This document shows positions 13,727-21,730 of a DNA stretch of 24,773 nucleotides, piece after piece. A program made the translations under genes and the position numbers. The stretch is from a virus. The notes beneath the pieces are model-generated. The model did not search any database. It had not been told where the DNA came from and saw only the letters and a program-made list of their open reading frames with translations. The DNA lies in IMG/VR virus record IMGVR_UViG_3300025012_000275, positions 1 to 24,773 of that record; one strand, given 5' to 3'. Numbering within the stretch: the first letter of the stretch is position 1; each line of letters begins with the position of its first letter.

Positions 13727-16272
13727 CGTGAGCCGTACCTCTCTTTTTCTGCCATAGCTTGCAAGAACCTGTCAACATCAGATTTCGATCCATGTAAACT
13801 GATCGGTTCGCCGCCATTTATGGTAAGGGATAAATTTACCTGGTCCCCGCGCTGTTTTAACTGATTATTGGGAATTATCGTCCCATTATTGGCAGGAACA
13901 AATAGCTCAGGGCCGCGTTCACCAACTATGTAAGGTTTGCCTCCGCCAACCCCGCCACCGATAGCTTTGCCGGGAATACTGACATTTCCACTGGCTTGAT
14001 TTAAACTATCGGCATCCCCCATCAAATCTTTGATTTTTTTCTGCAGCGCGTCAAGCTTTCCGGATATTTCCCCGGCTACATGGGCAAAGGTATCGCCAAC
14101 CTGGACCCAAGTAGCGCTGAGTTGCCCTGTGGTGTCATTTAGGCCCTGGGACTGTTCTGCCAGATCGGCAAGCTTTTTCTTGTATTCTTCAACTTGGGCC
14201 TCTAAGGATTTTTGTTTGGCCTCAAGTTCTTGTTTATGCCGTTTTTCCAATTCCAGGATCTTACCGCCAACTTCGGCAGTCTCCTTGGCCTTGGTATTGA
14301 TCATGTCTTGCTTGGCTAAAATTTCGCTTTTTTCCTCGCCTTCACCCTGGTAAATCGCCAATAGTTTCTGATATTCCTGTAAATATTGGGAGATATCCAT
14401 GGACTTGCCGCCACGGGATATCCGATCGTAGTATTCGTAAGTTTGCCGTGCTCTTTCAACATCTTCAGCAGAGACTGCAATAGTTTTGGAAAGGCCATCG
14501 GCAGGAAGAGAACGGATAAGATCCGCAGCCCGTTGTAACGTAGCCAATTGCGCATCCCAATCTCCTGCTTTTGCTGCTTCTTCTGCTTTTGCCTTATATT
14601 CATCGATTTGAGCAATTATGTCAGAATAAGCATCCTCACCGGTCATACCTTCACGGAAAATGCCCCGGATCTCGTCAGCAAGATTTCTCTCTTTTTCGAG
14701 AATGGCCGCATTTTCTTTTTCCAATTCCTCCGATACTTTGGTGTAATCATTGATGATGCCATCAATGGCAATAGAAAAACTATCTGCCACATCGCCAATG
14801 GTCTGACTTACCTTAGCAAATTCATTGGTGGGGTCAACCTTAAGTAAACGAGCTAAGCTCTGCTCTGCCTTACTGGTATCAACATCAAGTTTCGGTTTAT
14901 TACCGGACAATTTTTCCTCGATCTGTTTCTTTAATTTATCTATCTCGGCCTGGACCTTGGTTTCGTCAAATTCAATTCCGAATTTCTGCATAAAATTAGG
15001 ATCATCTAGATTGGAAAACATATCCTTGATTTTTTTGGCCTGATCCCACATGCCCACAGGGTTATCCGGCAGAATGTCTGGTTTATTCTGGTCAAGCTGC
15101 CTTTGCAATTTGGTTATTTCAACTAATTCCGACCGCACCAAAGCATACTTGGACATATCAAAAGAGTCAGTATCAAGAACCCCCTGGCCCCAATCGGTGA
15201 AAGAGGTATCTCCTTTCATCAGATCGTAGCCGGAGATCACGTTATTAATGATCTCGACCAACCCGCCAAGAGCAGTTCCGGCCATGCTGGCGTATTCCCC
15301 AATCTCAACAAAAAACTGGTACACCATTTCCGGGTTCTCGGCAATCTCTTTCATCGAATCAGCAATCTTTTTGGATACTTCATCGATCAAGGCCATGCCT
15401 TCTGCGCTGTTCCTGAACTGGTTCATGGAATCAGCAACAGAGTTTATCATATTGGAAATACTTTTGAAAGAACCATTACCATCACCAATATCTTTCAACA
15501 GGAGAAGCCATTCATTCCGCACGTGGACTATTGCGCCCTGAAATGATTGCATGCGTTTTTCTGCCGCACCAGAGTGTAATTTTTCCAAACCCTCGACCAG
15601 GGCAGGAATACCCAGATCACTGGTAAGTTGGCCTTTGGCAATCTTCTTGGTCATGGCCAAGATCGTCATATCAAGTTCAGAGGCCATGGCACGAATGGCA
15701 GTGGGGACTTGCTCAGCAAACTGCCTGCGCAATTCCTCCATTGAAATTACACCTTTACCAGCCATCTGCTGCATGGCGATAGTGATCAATTTCAACTGCT
15801 CATCGGTACCGCCAAAGGCGGCAACAGAATCTACCAGGGTTTCCAGGACCCGTTCGGTGTCCTGGATTCCGGCTGTTCGTAATTTAACAAAAGAATCAGT
15901 AAGAACGGAAATACTGTAAGGTGCTTTTTGCGCCAGTCCAACGATGTATTCAAATGCTTTAACACCACTTTCAGCAGTGCCGGTGGCGTTCTCCAACATA
16001 ATGATGGTCTGCTCAATGGTGGAGTTCACTCCGGTAAAAGCATCAGCTATTGCCACGGCACCGGTAGCAAGGGAAGAAACTAGGGACGACATTTGGCTGC
16101 CGACCTGTGATAAACCAGAATAGGTGAGCCATTTATTGGTAACTGGTACAGCCAAATTACTGAATTGCTTCTGTAATTTGGCTGCCTGGGCAGAGGTACT
16201 CGCAAAATGCCGATTAATATTGGGGAGAACAGTGGTGGCATTAGATACTACGTTAAGAGCTAGAGTTGCCAT
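13723..16272 (-). CDS. Tape measure protein
   Basis: Sets tail length and is packed in the tail tube lumen until DNA ejection. Seen: an N-terminal tape-measure domain with YIVGLAQKAPYSISVLTDSF, LKLITIAMQQMAGKGVISM, EELRRQFAEQVPTAI and KIAKGQLTSD, the well-known phage tape measure pattern; a long central helical part with coiled coils (ELEKENAAILEKERNLADEI; KRHKQELEAKQKSLEAQVEEY); and a C-terminal PYIVGERGPELFVPANNG motif found near the end of many tape measures. 849 residues at about 0.15 nm each predicts a tail near 127 nm (rule of thumb). It overlaps the T frame upstream by 20 bases, as usual for G/T/tape-measure order. Confidence 0.95.
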   Translation of the reverse strand: MATLALNVVSNATTVLPNINRHFASTSAQAAKLQKQFSNLAVPVTNKWLTYSGLSQVGSQMSSLVSSLATGAVAIADAFTGVNSTIEQTIIMLENATGTAESGVKAFEYIVGLAQKAPYSISVLTDSFVKLRTAGIQDTERVLETLVDSVAAFGGTDEQLKLITIAMQQMAGKGVISMEELRRQFAEQVPTAIRAMASELDMTILAMTKKIAKGQLTSDLGIPALVEGLEKLHSGAAEKRMQSFQGAIVHVRNEWLLLLKDIGDGNGSFKSISNMINSVADSMNQFRNSAEGMALIDEVSKKIADSMKEIAENPEMVYQFFVEIGEYASMAGTALGGLVEIINNVISGYDLMKGDTSFTDWGQGVLDTDSFDMSKYALVRSELVEITKLQRQLDQNKPDILPDNPVGMWDQAKKIKDMFSNLDDPNFMQKFGIEFDETKVQAEIDKLKKQIEEKLSGNKPKLDVDTSKAEQSLARLLKVDPTNEFAKVSQTIGDVADSFSIAIDGIINDYTKVSEELEKENAAILEKERNLADEIRGIFREGMTGEDAYSDIIAQIDEYKAKAEEAAKAGDWDAQLATLQRAADLIRSLPADGLSKTIAVSAEDVERARQTYEYYDRISRGGKSMDISQYLQEYQKLLAIYQGEGEEKSEILAKQDMINTKAKETAEVGGKILELEKRHKQELEAKQKSLEAQVEEYKKKLADLAEQSQGLNDTTGQLSATWVQVGDTFAHVAGEISGKLDALQKKIKDLMGDADSLNQASGNVSIPGKAIGGGVGGGKPYIVGERGPELFVPANNGTIIPNNQLKQRGDQVNLSLTINGGEPISLHGSKSDVDRFLQAMAEKERYGSR

Positions 16273-16980
16273 TCGAATTTTTCTCCCGCAGAAATTTCAA
16301 CACTTTACAATAAAAACGTCTTACAGACAAAGAAAGTTCCAGTTTATCGGCCCTGTCTACCTCAAAATAGGTGTCCATGGCGTGATTTATGGCGATATCA
16401 TTTAGTGCAATCGGACCATCAAAACCCACTATTGCCTGATCCTGGCAAGTTAAATAAAGTTCAATAACTGGTATATTAAACTTATGGGTCATTGGCCGAC
16501 ACGTGGAGCAGGGGGCATTTGCCTGCCCATCATATAGCTCTATGCACAATTCACAGTTAGCATAGGCAAACCACCGTGCCAGCTGTATCAGTTTTTTGAG
16601 GCTACCCCCATTTCATCGACAATCTCATCGCGCAAACCGGTATGGCACTGCTCAACCCACTCTAGAAACCGCATATCTTTGCCGTCGATATTGATGGAGT
16701 ACAGGGCTGCTCGGTCAACATCTTTGGGGAATTTTAATTCTTCCCCTTTTTCATCGAAGAAATTTCCCCAACCGGTCAAACATTTCCTGGCCACTAGATT
16801 TGCCCGTTTATAGGGGTTTATGGTGACTTTTACATTGCCAGTGGCATCGTAGGCCATATCAGACGATTTGGATTCGATGTTGGCCAATTCCTCGATCGAC
16901 AGGGCCTTAATGTTGATAAATCCGCCATCTTCATCGTTGGGAACATCAACCTTTTTGTTTTTGTTAACACTCAATCTCAT
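16253..16980 (-). CDS. Tail assembly chaperone GT (-1 frameshift product)
   Basis: Extended form of the G chaperone made by a -1 shift at 16591-16597. The 130 residues of G are followed by 112 residues read in the -1 frame, beginning LIQLARWFAYANCELC and ending in a Ser/Asn-rich tail, for about 242 aa in total. Known: in lambda-like tails G and GT bind the tape measure and guide tube assembly, and neither stays in the virion. The T part carries a CELC...CSTC pair of CX2C motifs 11 residues apart, perhaps a zinc site. The T frame has no strong start of its own (only TTG at 16549), which supports expression by frameshifting. It overlaps the tape measure start. Confidence 0.85.
16588..16980 (-). 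CDS. Tail assembly chaperone G
   Basis: 130-aa chaperone between the major tail protein and tape measure genes. Seen: MRLSVNKNKKVDVP start, FINIKALSIEELANIESKSS, and an acidic-helical C terminus ending MGVASKN just before TGA. The slippery A AAA AAC occupies the last sense codons. I chose ATG 16980, which has GGAG about 7 bases upstream; ATG 16992 lies in the hairpin arm region and lacks a good ribosome binding site. The family is fast-evolving, so the call rests mainly on gene order, size and the frameshift site. Confidence 0.85.
   Translation of the reverse strand: MRLSVNKNKKVDVPNDEDGGFINIKALSIEELANIESKSSDMAYDATGNVKVTINPYKRANLVARKCLTGWGNFFDEKGEELKFPKDVDRAALYSINIDGKDMRFLEWVEQCHTGLRDEIVDEMGVASKN
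16591..16597 (-). promoter_or_regulatory. -1 programmed frameshift site A AAA AAC
   Basis: On the minus strand the G frame reads TCA AAA AAC TGA. The heptamer A AAA AAC is a canonical X XXY YYZ slippery site in the correct phase, right before the G stop. A -1 slip continues with CTG ATA CAG and stays open to 16253. Only a weak hairpin (GGCA...TGCC) is visible downstream. Confidence 0.9.
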
Positions 16981-16993
16981 AACTTTCTCCATT

Positions 16994-17037
16994 TGTGGTG
17001 GTTGAGAATCCCCCCTCGCCCTTTGCCAACCACCACA
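16994..17037 (-). repeat. 11-bp perfect inverted repeat before G (contains AACCACCACA box)
   Basis: TGTGGTGGTTG (16994-17004) and CAACCACCACA (17027-17037) form a perfect 11-bp inverted repeat with a 22-base loop, in the 79-base gap between the major tail protein and G, the longest gap in the late operon. In the minus-strand transcript the second arm ends just before the G ribosome binding site. No T-run follows, so it is not a standard terminator. It may set the G/major-tail-protein ratio, act as an RNA processing site, or bind a protein. Confidence 0.7.
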
Positions 17038-17071
17038 GGAGGCAATCCGGGTCCGGGGGGAAAGTTAAAAC

Positions 17072-17836
17072 TTAACAAGAAGTCGCGTCAGTGTAACCAA
17101 GAACCACCAACGGGGTGGCTCCGTGAACGGCAGTGGTGGCTCCGCCAGAGAAATCAGCGACCAGGGACGCTTCATCGCCAACGTCTTCCGCAAGGACGAT
17201 GGCCCCGGCTGCAACAGATTCCGCCTTAAAGTACATGGGGGCAGTTTTGCCGGGGATATTGTCGATGATTAAGGTGTCCCCAACTTCAAATCCTTTGGTA
17301 ACAAAATCTGCCGAAGCAGAAGTAAGGGTGCGGGTAGCAGCGACATAATCAACATCTGCCCCCACCTTATGGGCAATGAACAAAACGAAAGCTCCGCCAG
17401 GCATATAATTCAGGGACCCGGTAAAAATGCCGTTGGGGCTGTCTACTTTGGGATCGCTCATCGACCCAACATAGAGGCCAGCAGCAGCATCACTGATGAG
17501 ATCCGGGGCAGAGAAATCACAGCCCTGTTTCACGTACAGCCGGATATCAGCAATCTTGGTACTGTTAATGGCGGCATCCCGGAACTCTTCCAGAGATTTG
17601 TCGCCGGGGATGAAGTTATAGTTAATCTGAGTTTCCTCATAAGTACCGCCAGACGGCACGACCAGGGCAATGCGCCGACCCATCTCGGATATCTTCTGGG
17701 TTTCCATAGTAAAACCGAGACAGAGACCCATCCCCTGCAATCCGCGTACCAATCTTTCTTCAGTGGTGGCGGGGTGCAAAATAACGGCTGCATTCTGACC
17801 GGCGACGAAATTTACGGGGCTTACTTTAAGTGCCAT
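17072..17836 (-). CDS. Major tail (tube) protein
   Basis: 254-aa protein forming the tail tube. Evidence: position between tail terminator and G/GT chaperones; a very strong ribosome binding site AAGGAGGT; a beta-rich sequence with an N-terminal ALKVSPVNFVAGQNAAVIL, central QINYNFIPGDKSLEEF, LNYMPGGAFVLFIAHKVG, and a C-terminal part with alternating Ala/Val/Asp strands (DTLIIDNIPGKTAPMYFKAES). Size and composition fit siphophage tube proteins. It should be one of the most abundant late proteins. Downstream hairpin at 16994-17037 separates it from G. Confidence 0.8.
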   Translation of the reverse strand: MALKVSPVNFVAGQNAAVILHPATTEERLVRGLQGMGLCLGFTMETQKISEMGRRIALVVPSGGTYEETQINYNFIPGDKSLEEFRDAAINSTKIADIRLYVKQGCDFSAPDLISDAAAGLYVGSMSDPKVDSPNGIFTGSLNYMPGGAFVLFIAHKVGADVDYVAATRTLTSASADFVTKGFEVGDTLIIDNIPGKTAPMYFKAESVAAGAIVLAEDVGDEASLVADFSGGATTAVHGATPLVVLGYTDATSC

Positions 17837-17848
17837 TGAACTACCTCC

Positions 17849-18256
17849 TTAACAGGCATTTGTGTCGCTTCCGCCGTACAAATATTGGTACGGGAAAACA
17901 ATATTATGCCGATACAAATCGGCACCTTCTAACTTACCAACTGAACTAAATTCCGGTTCAGAAAACATCACCCCAGGGATGGCCTCACTGACCAACAGGG
18001 TAGACAATCTTGATGCTATTTGTTTTGCCTTATTTGTGCCCTTACCATACTCGGTGTCGATATCAATGACCATGTTGCCATTGACTATCCGTAAATTTGA
18101 TCCCATTTCTATTGGTTCGGAAGAGGAGTCAATTTCCGAGATCATTATTCTCTCGCCAACCGGAGGAACAGTATTTTCAAACACTATGGTGACAGTGGTG
18201 AAATTATCGTGTAAATATTTTTCGATAGTGGCCCGGAAAACTGTATAATCTATCAT
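17849..18256 (-). CDS. Tail terminator protein
   Basis: 135-aa protein just upstream of the major tail protein gene, the usual place of the lambda gpU-like terminator that caps the finished tail tube and joins it to the head. Seen: IDYTVFRATIEKYLHDNF helix, VTIVFENTVPPVGERIMISEI, a central beta part, KAKQIASRLSTLLV helix, and DLYRHNIVFPYQYLY. This alpha-beta alternation (VFENTVPP... in particular) is typical of phage tail terminators. It overlaps the preceding gene by a few bases. Confidence 0.75.
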   Translation of the reverse strand: MIDYTVFRATIEKYLHDNFTTVTIVFENTVPPVGERIMISEIDSSSEPIEMGSNLRIVNGNMVIDIDTEYGKGTNKAKQIASRLSTLLVSEAIPGVMFSEPEFSSVGKLEGADLYRHNIVFPYQYLYGGSDTNAC

Positions 18257-18651
18257 TTTATGGCCCTTATTCGCCTATTTAATTCTTTTTCAAACCGTAT
18301 CCTGGCCTTGAGCAATGCCCTGCTTGGTGATCTGTTTCCGGGACCTTCGCCATTTTCAACGTAAGGGGCATAAGGGACATTATTATAAAGATAGACTCGT
18401 TTATCCTTGGTGATTCGAAAATTAAAATCCGGTACTGAAGGCTTAGTACGTTTTCCGGGTCTAGGAACATATGACGATCTTCTGTTGGTCGATAATTTCC
18501 AAGAATGTTGCAAAAGACCAGTATCAACCGGGGTATTATTCACAGCTTCTTTCCACGCCTCTTTTCCTGCACCAGTTACAGCAGCACTGGCCTTTGCGCC
18601 AAATGCCTTTAATTCACGGTCAATTTGCTGTGCGAAACTTACACCGGCCAT
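18253..18651 (-). CDS. HK97 gp10-like neck/tail completion protein
   Basis: 132-aa protein with the well-known pattern of HK97 gp10-like proteins: an N-terminal helical part (FAQQIDRELKAFGAKAS), NNTPVDTGLLQHSWKLS (residues 38-54), a basic middle, YLYNNVPYAPYVENGEG, and a C-terminal basic helix (ALLKARIRFEKELNRRIRAIK). Known: this family sits in the neck or tail completion complex of siphophages. It lies between head closure and tail terminator genes, as expected, overlapping both by a few bases. Confidence 0.85.
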   Translation of the reverse strand: MAGVSFAQQIDRELKAFGAKASAAVTGAGKEAWKEAVNNTPVDTGLLQHSWKLSTNRRSSYVPRPGKRTKPSVPDFNFRITKDKRVYLYNNVPYAPYVENGEGPGNRSPSRALLKARIRFEKELNRRIRAIK

Positions 18652-19013
18652 TAGATTACTTTCTCCGTGCCCAAGGAATACCGGGATTTGTACTGGTCGT
18701 AACGGACCCCTTTTACCCGAAACTGGTCGCCATCGGGATTAACCACCATATCGTTTTCTTCGGGGACCGTGCCATCTTCCAAGTCTAATCCAGATACTGA
18801 AAAGACCACACTGCCTTTGTACATTTCCTTTTCAAACTGATTTTTAATATCTTCCTGGGTCATGTCGACTGAAAAATCTTCATATACTACAGTGACTGCA
18901 CCAGTCGTAGGGTTATATTCTTCCGATACGAATTTTTTAAAGGTATGGGTTCCTGCGGTAAATTTTCTTATCAACCGCTGCGCCAATAAAGGAAATTTTT
19001 CCCCCAGTAACAT
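18651..19013 (-). CDS. Head closure (stopper) protein
   Basis: 120-aa protein in the head-closure position between adaptor and HK97 gp10-like genes. Seen: a helical N terminus (EKFPLLAQRLIRKF), then beta-rich sequence (VTVVYEDFSVDM; SVVFSVSGLDLEDGTVPEENDMVVN; DQFRVKGVRYDQYKSRYSLG), fitting the small beta-barrel of stopper proteins that seal the packaged head (SPP1 gp16-like). The PEENDMVV...GDQFRVKGV segment is typical of this class. Assignment is from position and fold style. Confidence 0.7.
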   Translation of the reverse strand: MLLGEKFPLLAQRLIRKFTAGTHTFKKFVSEEYNPTTGAVTVVYEDFSVDMTQEDIKNQFEKEMYKGSVVFSVSGLDLEDGTVPEENDMVVNPDGDQFRVKGVRYDQYKSRYSLGTEKVI

Positions 19014-19015
19014 AA

Positions 19016-19444
19016 TTAGACCCTTATAAGAGTAACTTCACCAAGTTTACGGGTGCATAGTGATTCCATCAATACATCTGGATATCCGAAAGATCGTCTC
19101 GTGGAATATGTTGGCGTTGCCCCGGAATATTCAAATTCTTCCTCCAGGGACCCAACTTTGCTGCGTTCCCGCTTAATTTTGCCCCTGTCGTCGGCAGAAG
19201 TAACATCGCCAAAAAGAGTGTTGGCCATGTCAGCCATGGCGTAATAGGCCACTGCCTCCTTGATGTCGTCAGCAATATCAGCAGAAATGGCCCAATCCAC
19301 ATCAACACAAGTCCATTGCGTTTGCACGTAGACTGATGCCTTGGCTATATGTGATGTTTTCAGGGCATTGCTCAGGGCGATCCAATCAGCAAACTGGACA
19401 AGGATAACGTCTGCTTCTGTAGGGGTAATAATGGCTTTGTTCAT
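19016..19444 (-). CDS. Head-tail adaptor (DnaT-like/gp15-type) protein
   Basis: 142-aa, mostly alpha-helical protein that resembles the adaptor family docking under the portal, often annotated as putative DnaT-like ssDNA-binding protein. Seen: TPTEADVILVQFADWIALSNA near the N terminus, KTSHIAKASVYVQTQW, DIKEAVAYYAMADMANTLF, and a C-terminal KVGSLEEEFEYSG followed by a variable tail. It is the first gene of the neck module in transcription order. Weak ribosome binding site AAGG. The 46-base AT-rich gap upstream separates it from the accessory genes. Confidence 0.75.
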   Translation of the reverse strand: MNKAIITPTEADVILVQFADWIALSNALKTSHIAKASVYVQTQWTCVDVDWAISADIADDIKEAVAYYAMADMANTLFGDVTSADDRGKIKRERSKVGSLEEEFEYSGATPTYSTRRSFGYPDVLMESLCTRKLGEVTLIRV

Positions 19445-19490
19445 GTTAAACCTTATTTGGGCGTAATTTTAATAATATATAATTTTAATT
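19445..19490 (-). promoter_or_regulatory. AT-rich 46-base gap with possible promoter
   Basis: One of the longer gaps in the late operon and its most AT-rich stretch. It has two direct copies of TAATTTTAA flanking ATATATA (plus strand) and a TATATT on the minus strand that could act as a -10 element. No convincing -35 box is present at 17 bases, so a promoter for the neck and tail module is only possible. Confidence 0.25.
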
Positions 19491-19574
19491 TCACATCGGC
19501 CCGGCAATCAGCCACAGCACCGCCGCCAGTTCGACAGTGAGGATGACGAGCAGGGTGTTGATTAGGTGGTTCAT
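19491..19574 (-). CDS. 27-aa single-pass membrane microprotein
   Basis: Very short gene: start MNHLINTLLVILTV, about 20 uninterrupted hydrophobic residues broken only by a Glu in the middle, then a Gly-Pro end. Its ATG overlaps the stop of the upstream 63-aa gene as ATGA, which supports translation. Possible roles are a small membrane effector, holin helper or superinfection factor; none can be shown. It could be a chance frame, but the coupled start and the clean transmembrane segment argue for a real gene. Confidence 0.5.
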   Translation of the reverse strand: MNHLINTLLVILTVELAAVLWLIAGPM

Positions 19575-19762
19575 TCTTCTACCAATTCCTTGACGTTGTG
19601 CCACTTGACAAAGAACGTCTTACCGCAATTATCATAATTCAGGTCAACCCCGCGCATTGATATCATCGTGACACGGCCGGTATATATGCTGCCGTCTTTC
19701 TCGATCCTGACGGTACTGTAAAGCCTGAGTTTTCTCTGATTTTCCTGTTTACAGAAGTTCAT
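19571..19762 (-). CDS. 63-aa hypothetical protein
   Basis: Small basic protein (NFCKQENQRKLRLYSTVRIEKDG start; GRVTMISMRGVDLNYDN; TFFVKWHNVKELVEE end) with the alternating pattern of a small SH3-like barrel. I chose ATG 19762, which overlaps the previous stop (ATGA) and has GAGGAGAAAGG directly ahead, over an ATG six codons earlier. Family unknown. It sits in an accessory stretch between tail fibre and neck genes. Confidence 0.6.
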   Translation of the reverse strand: MNFCKQENQRKLRLYSTVRIEKDGSIYTGRVTMISMRGVDLNYDNCGKTFFVKWHNVKELVEE

Positions 19763-20277
19763 CCTTTCTCCTCGCTGCATTTCCAGATATTCGGAATCTC
19801 AACCCCATCCACCACAGTCGGCTGCCAGATATTCGGCCGGTCACGGATGCACAGGTCAAATCTCCTGCCGAGCCATTCAGGAAGCAGACGGATCAGATCG
19901 CGGTCCACGATGTCTCGGTTGTAAGGAAAACCATTTGGATATTTGGCAACGATAGCCTGCTGCTGTGAGTCTAGCTTGGCAAGATCGGTTGCGGAAACGG
20001 CAATCCTTTTAATCATATTACCAACAACAGTATCCGTTTTCAAACTGTCTGCCATCGCCACATCGAAATCAAGCCGTTCCTGGAATCTTCCAGATGGGTC
20101 GTCAGGCAGATCGTTATCCCAAAGGATTATGAATGTCATGCCCTTCAGGACACCTTTGGAGTTGATGAACGTTCCGCAAGGGAAAGCATTCAGCCACCTG
20201 GCACCATAGAGACGTGTCGGCTCGGCAGGATTGACGACAAAGTAGCCGGAGAAAATGTTACCTCTATCGAGTTTCAT
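19759..20277 (-). CDS. 172-aa hypothetical protein downstream of tail fibre
   Basis: Unrecognised 172-aa protein: beta-rich N terminus (GYFVVNPAEPTRLYGARW, GMTFIILWDNDLPDD), a helical middle (ATDLAKLDSQQQAIVAKY), and a basic-aromatic C terminus (EWLGRRFDLCIRDRPNIWQP). No signal peptide or membrane segment. ATGA overlaps on both sides place it in one translation unit with the fibre gene and the 57- and 63-aa genes. A fibre accessory or chaperone is possible from context, without sequence proof. Confidence 0.7.
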   Translation of the reverse strand: MKLDRGNIFSGYFVVNPAEPTRLYGARWLNAFPCGTFINSKGVLKGMTFIILWDNDLPDDPSGRFQERLDFDVAMADSLKTDTVVGNMIKRIAVSATDLAKLDSQQQAIVAKYPNGFPYNRDIVDRDLIRLLPEWLGRRFDLCIRDRPNIWQPTVVDGVEIPNIWKCSEEKG

Positions 20278-20447
20278 TCCGCCACCTCGTCATCAATCGC
20301 CTTCAGCACCTCGGCGAGTTTCTGCTTCCCGAACTCTTCACCAGTGGAAGTCTCCCACCAGCCTTCGCTATCGTCTTCGGTGGAGGCTATCCCAGCGAGA
20401 ATGATCTTGATCTTATTTTTCAATCTGTCTGCTTCTTGTCTGGTCAT
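20274..20447 (-). CDS. 57-aa hypothetical protein (possible fibre accessory)
   Basis: Acidic, helical 57-aa protein (TRQEADRLKNKIKIILAGI at the N terminus, then WWETSTGEEFG and KLAEVLKAIDDEVAE). Its ATG overlaps the tail fibre stop and its stop overlaps the next ATG, both as ATGA. The two helical ends with a short acidic middle resemble small fibre-assembly proteins, but no family is recognised. Confidence comes mainly from the double overlap. Confidence 0.65.
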   Translation of the reverse strand: MTRQEADRLKNKIKIILAGIASTEDDSEGWWETSTGEEFGKQKLAEVLKAIDDEVAE

Positions 20448-21730
20448 ATCGCGTACCCCCGCACTTTCAGCACTTCGGCATCACTCGCGGATTTTCCCCA
20501 GAATTGTGTTTGCTGTACCCCGAATGGTATCACACTGTTCAGCCCAACACGTTCGTGCGTCAAGGGATTTTGCGAGCCGTCATAGGCAACCGCTGTTCCC
20601 CATGTGATCGCGGTGAAGACATTCTTGGCGTAACCAATCCGCTGAGTTGTGCCGGCAGCGTTGGTCTGTTTCGCGATCAGGAGTTCGTCGGTCCGTACCC
20701 ATCCGCCCGTAACCGTGACCTCTGCAACCGTAGTACCATCGCTTGATTTCAGTTTGCCTCCTGCATCAGCGAAGATCAGCCCCGAGACTACATCACTGGC
20801 ACTGAGGATATTCGCTGGGGCCGTGACCTGTGCGCTGGATACCCCCATTTCTACCAATGCAGCAGCAGTGAACGCACCCCCCGACAGTGCAGCGGTCATA
20901 GCTGCATTCAGCGGTATCGCCAGCCCGTTGCCGCCACTGGTGGCTGCTGTGGAGGTTACTGAGGTGGTTGCGCCTGCGCCAGATGCTGCGTAGGGCATTT
21001 GGTAGGGAGAGGCTACGAGTTGTGGTTCCCATATTGTGCATGTACCTGTTGCCGGCTCACCACAACCAGCCCCAAAACGGAAAACCCACACACCCCCAGT
21101 TGCACCAATATTAGCGGCTATAGTTAATATATGCTCTCCAGCGGATGGAATGGTTGTATCCATCGCCAAGGCCCCGTCAACGTAAAACGTCATTGTGCCT
21201 GATGGCATTATCGAAGGGATGAATATATGTTTCAATCGCAACCCACCATCAGTTATCGCCCGCACCCGCAGGGAATAGCTAGTATTGGCCAAGACCGTAA
21301 GATTTTGTGATATAATATATCTCGCCGCAACAGTAGTGGTTGTTATGCTGCCATTCGTATTTACCGTCATGGTTCCAGGTGTTCCTATGGTGGTAACTGG
21401 CCAATTTGTCGGACCTGTTCCTGGCGTCCCACTCACAGCCCCCTCAAGCTTGGAGTTCTGCAACAGGTTGCTATACGCAGGCTGCACCATCACCCCCCGC
21501 AGCGGATGATTGACAGGCCACGGGACCATGTTGCCTGAAGCGTCGGGCTGGAGGCCCGCTGCTGAGGTTTGGATTCGGGGGCCGACGGGGCAGGTGGATG
21601 GGGTCTTGGCGTTCCAGAGGGATAAAAGTTCCGGAAATTCAGGAATCGCGGGAAGTAAAATAGGGTTATTCCGCTTTTTATCCCGGAGATCCCACAACAG
21701 CCATGCCATGTATTTATAGGATTTTTTCAT
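20444..21730 (-). CDS. Tail fibre protein with LamG-like C terminus
   Basis: 428-aa putative receptor-binding or side-fibre protein. Seen: an N-terminal part with a basic start (KKSYKYMAWLLWDLRDKKR) and a Pro-rich stretch (NPILLPAIPEFPELL), a GVMVQPAYSNLLQNSKLEG segment typical of phage fibre proteins, a beta jelly-roll-like middle (YSLRVRAITDGGLRLKHIF, TMTFYVDG), and a C-terminal LamG/concanavalin-like region (NANIL-type strands, GGWVRTDELLIAKQ, QTQFWGKSASDAEVLKVRGY). The GC-rich, Ala/Thr/Gly-rich middle differs from neighbours, suggesting exchange. Lies between endolysin and neck genes. Confidence 0.75.
   Translation of the reverse strand: MKKSYKYMAWLLWDLRDKKRNNPILLPAIPEFPELLSLWNAKTPSTCPVGPRIQTSAAGLQPDASGNMVPWPVNHPLRGVMVQPAYSNLLQNSKLEGAVSGTPGTGPTNWPVTTIGTPGTMTVNTNGSITTTTVAARYIISQNLTVLANTSYSLRVRAITDGGLRLKHIFIPSIMPSGTMTFYVDGALAMDTTIPSAGEHILTIAANIGATGGVWVFRFGAGCGEPATGTCTIWEPQLVASPYQMPYAASGAGATTSVTSTAATSGGNGLAIPLNAAMTAALSGGAFTAAALVEMGVSSAQVTAPANILSASDVVSGLIFADAGGKLKSSDGTTVAEVTVTGGWVRTDELLIAKQTNAAGTTQRIGYAKNVFTAITWGTAVAYDGSQNPLTHERVGLNSVIPFGVQQTQFWGKSASDAEVLKVRGYAI

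Noticed and set aside
15551-15919. 122-aa plus-strand frame within the tape measure region
   Set aside because: Antisense to the conserved tape-measure domain; composition reflects the complement of Ala/Leu codons.
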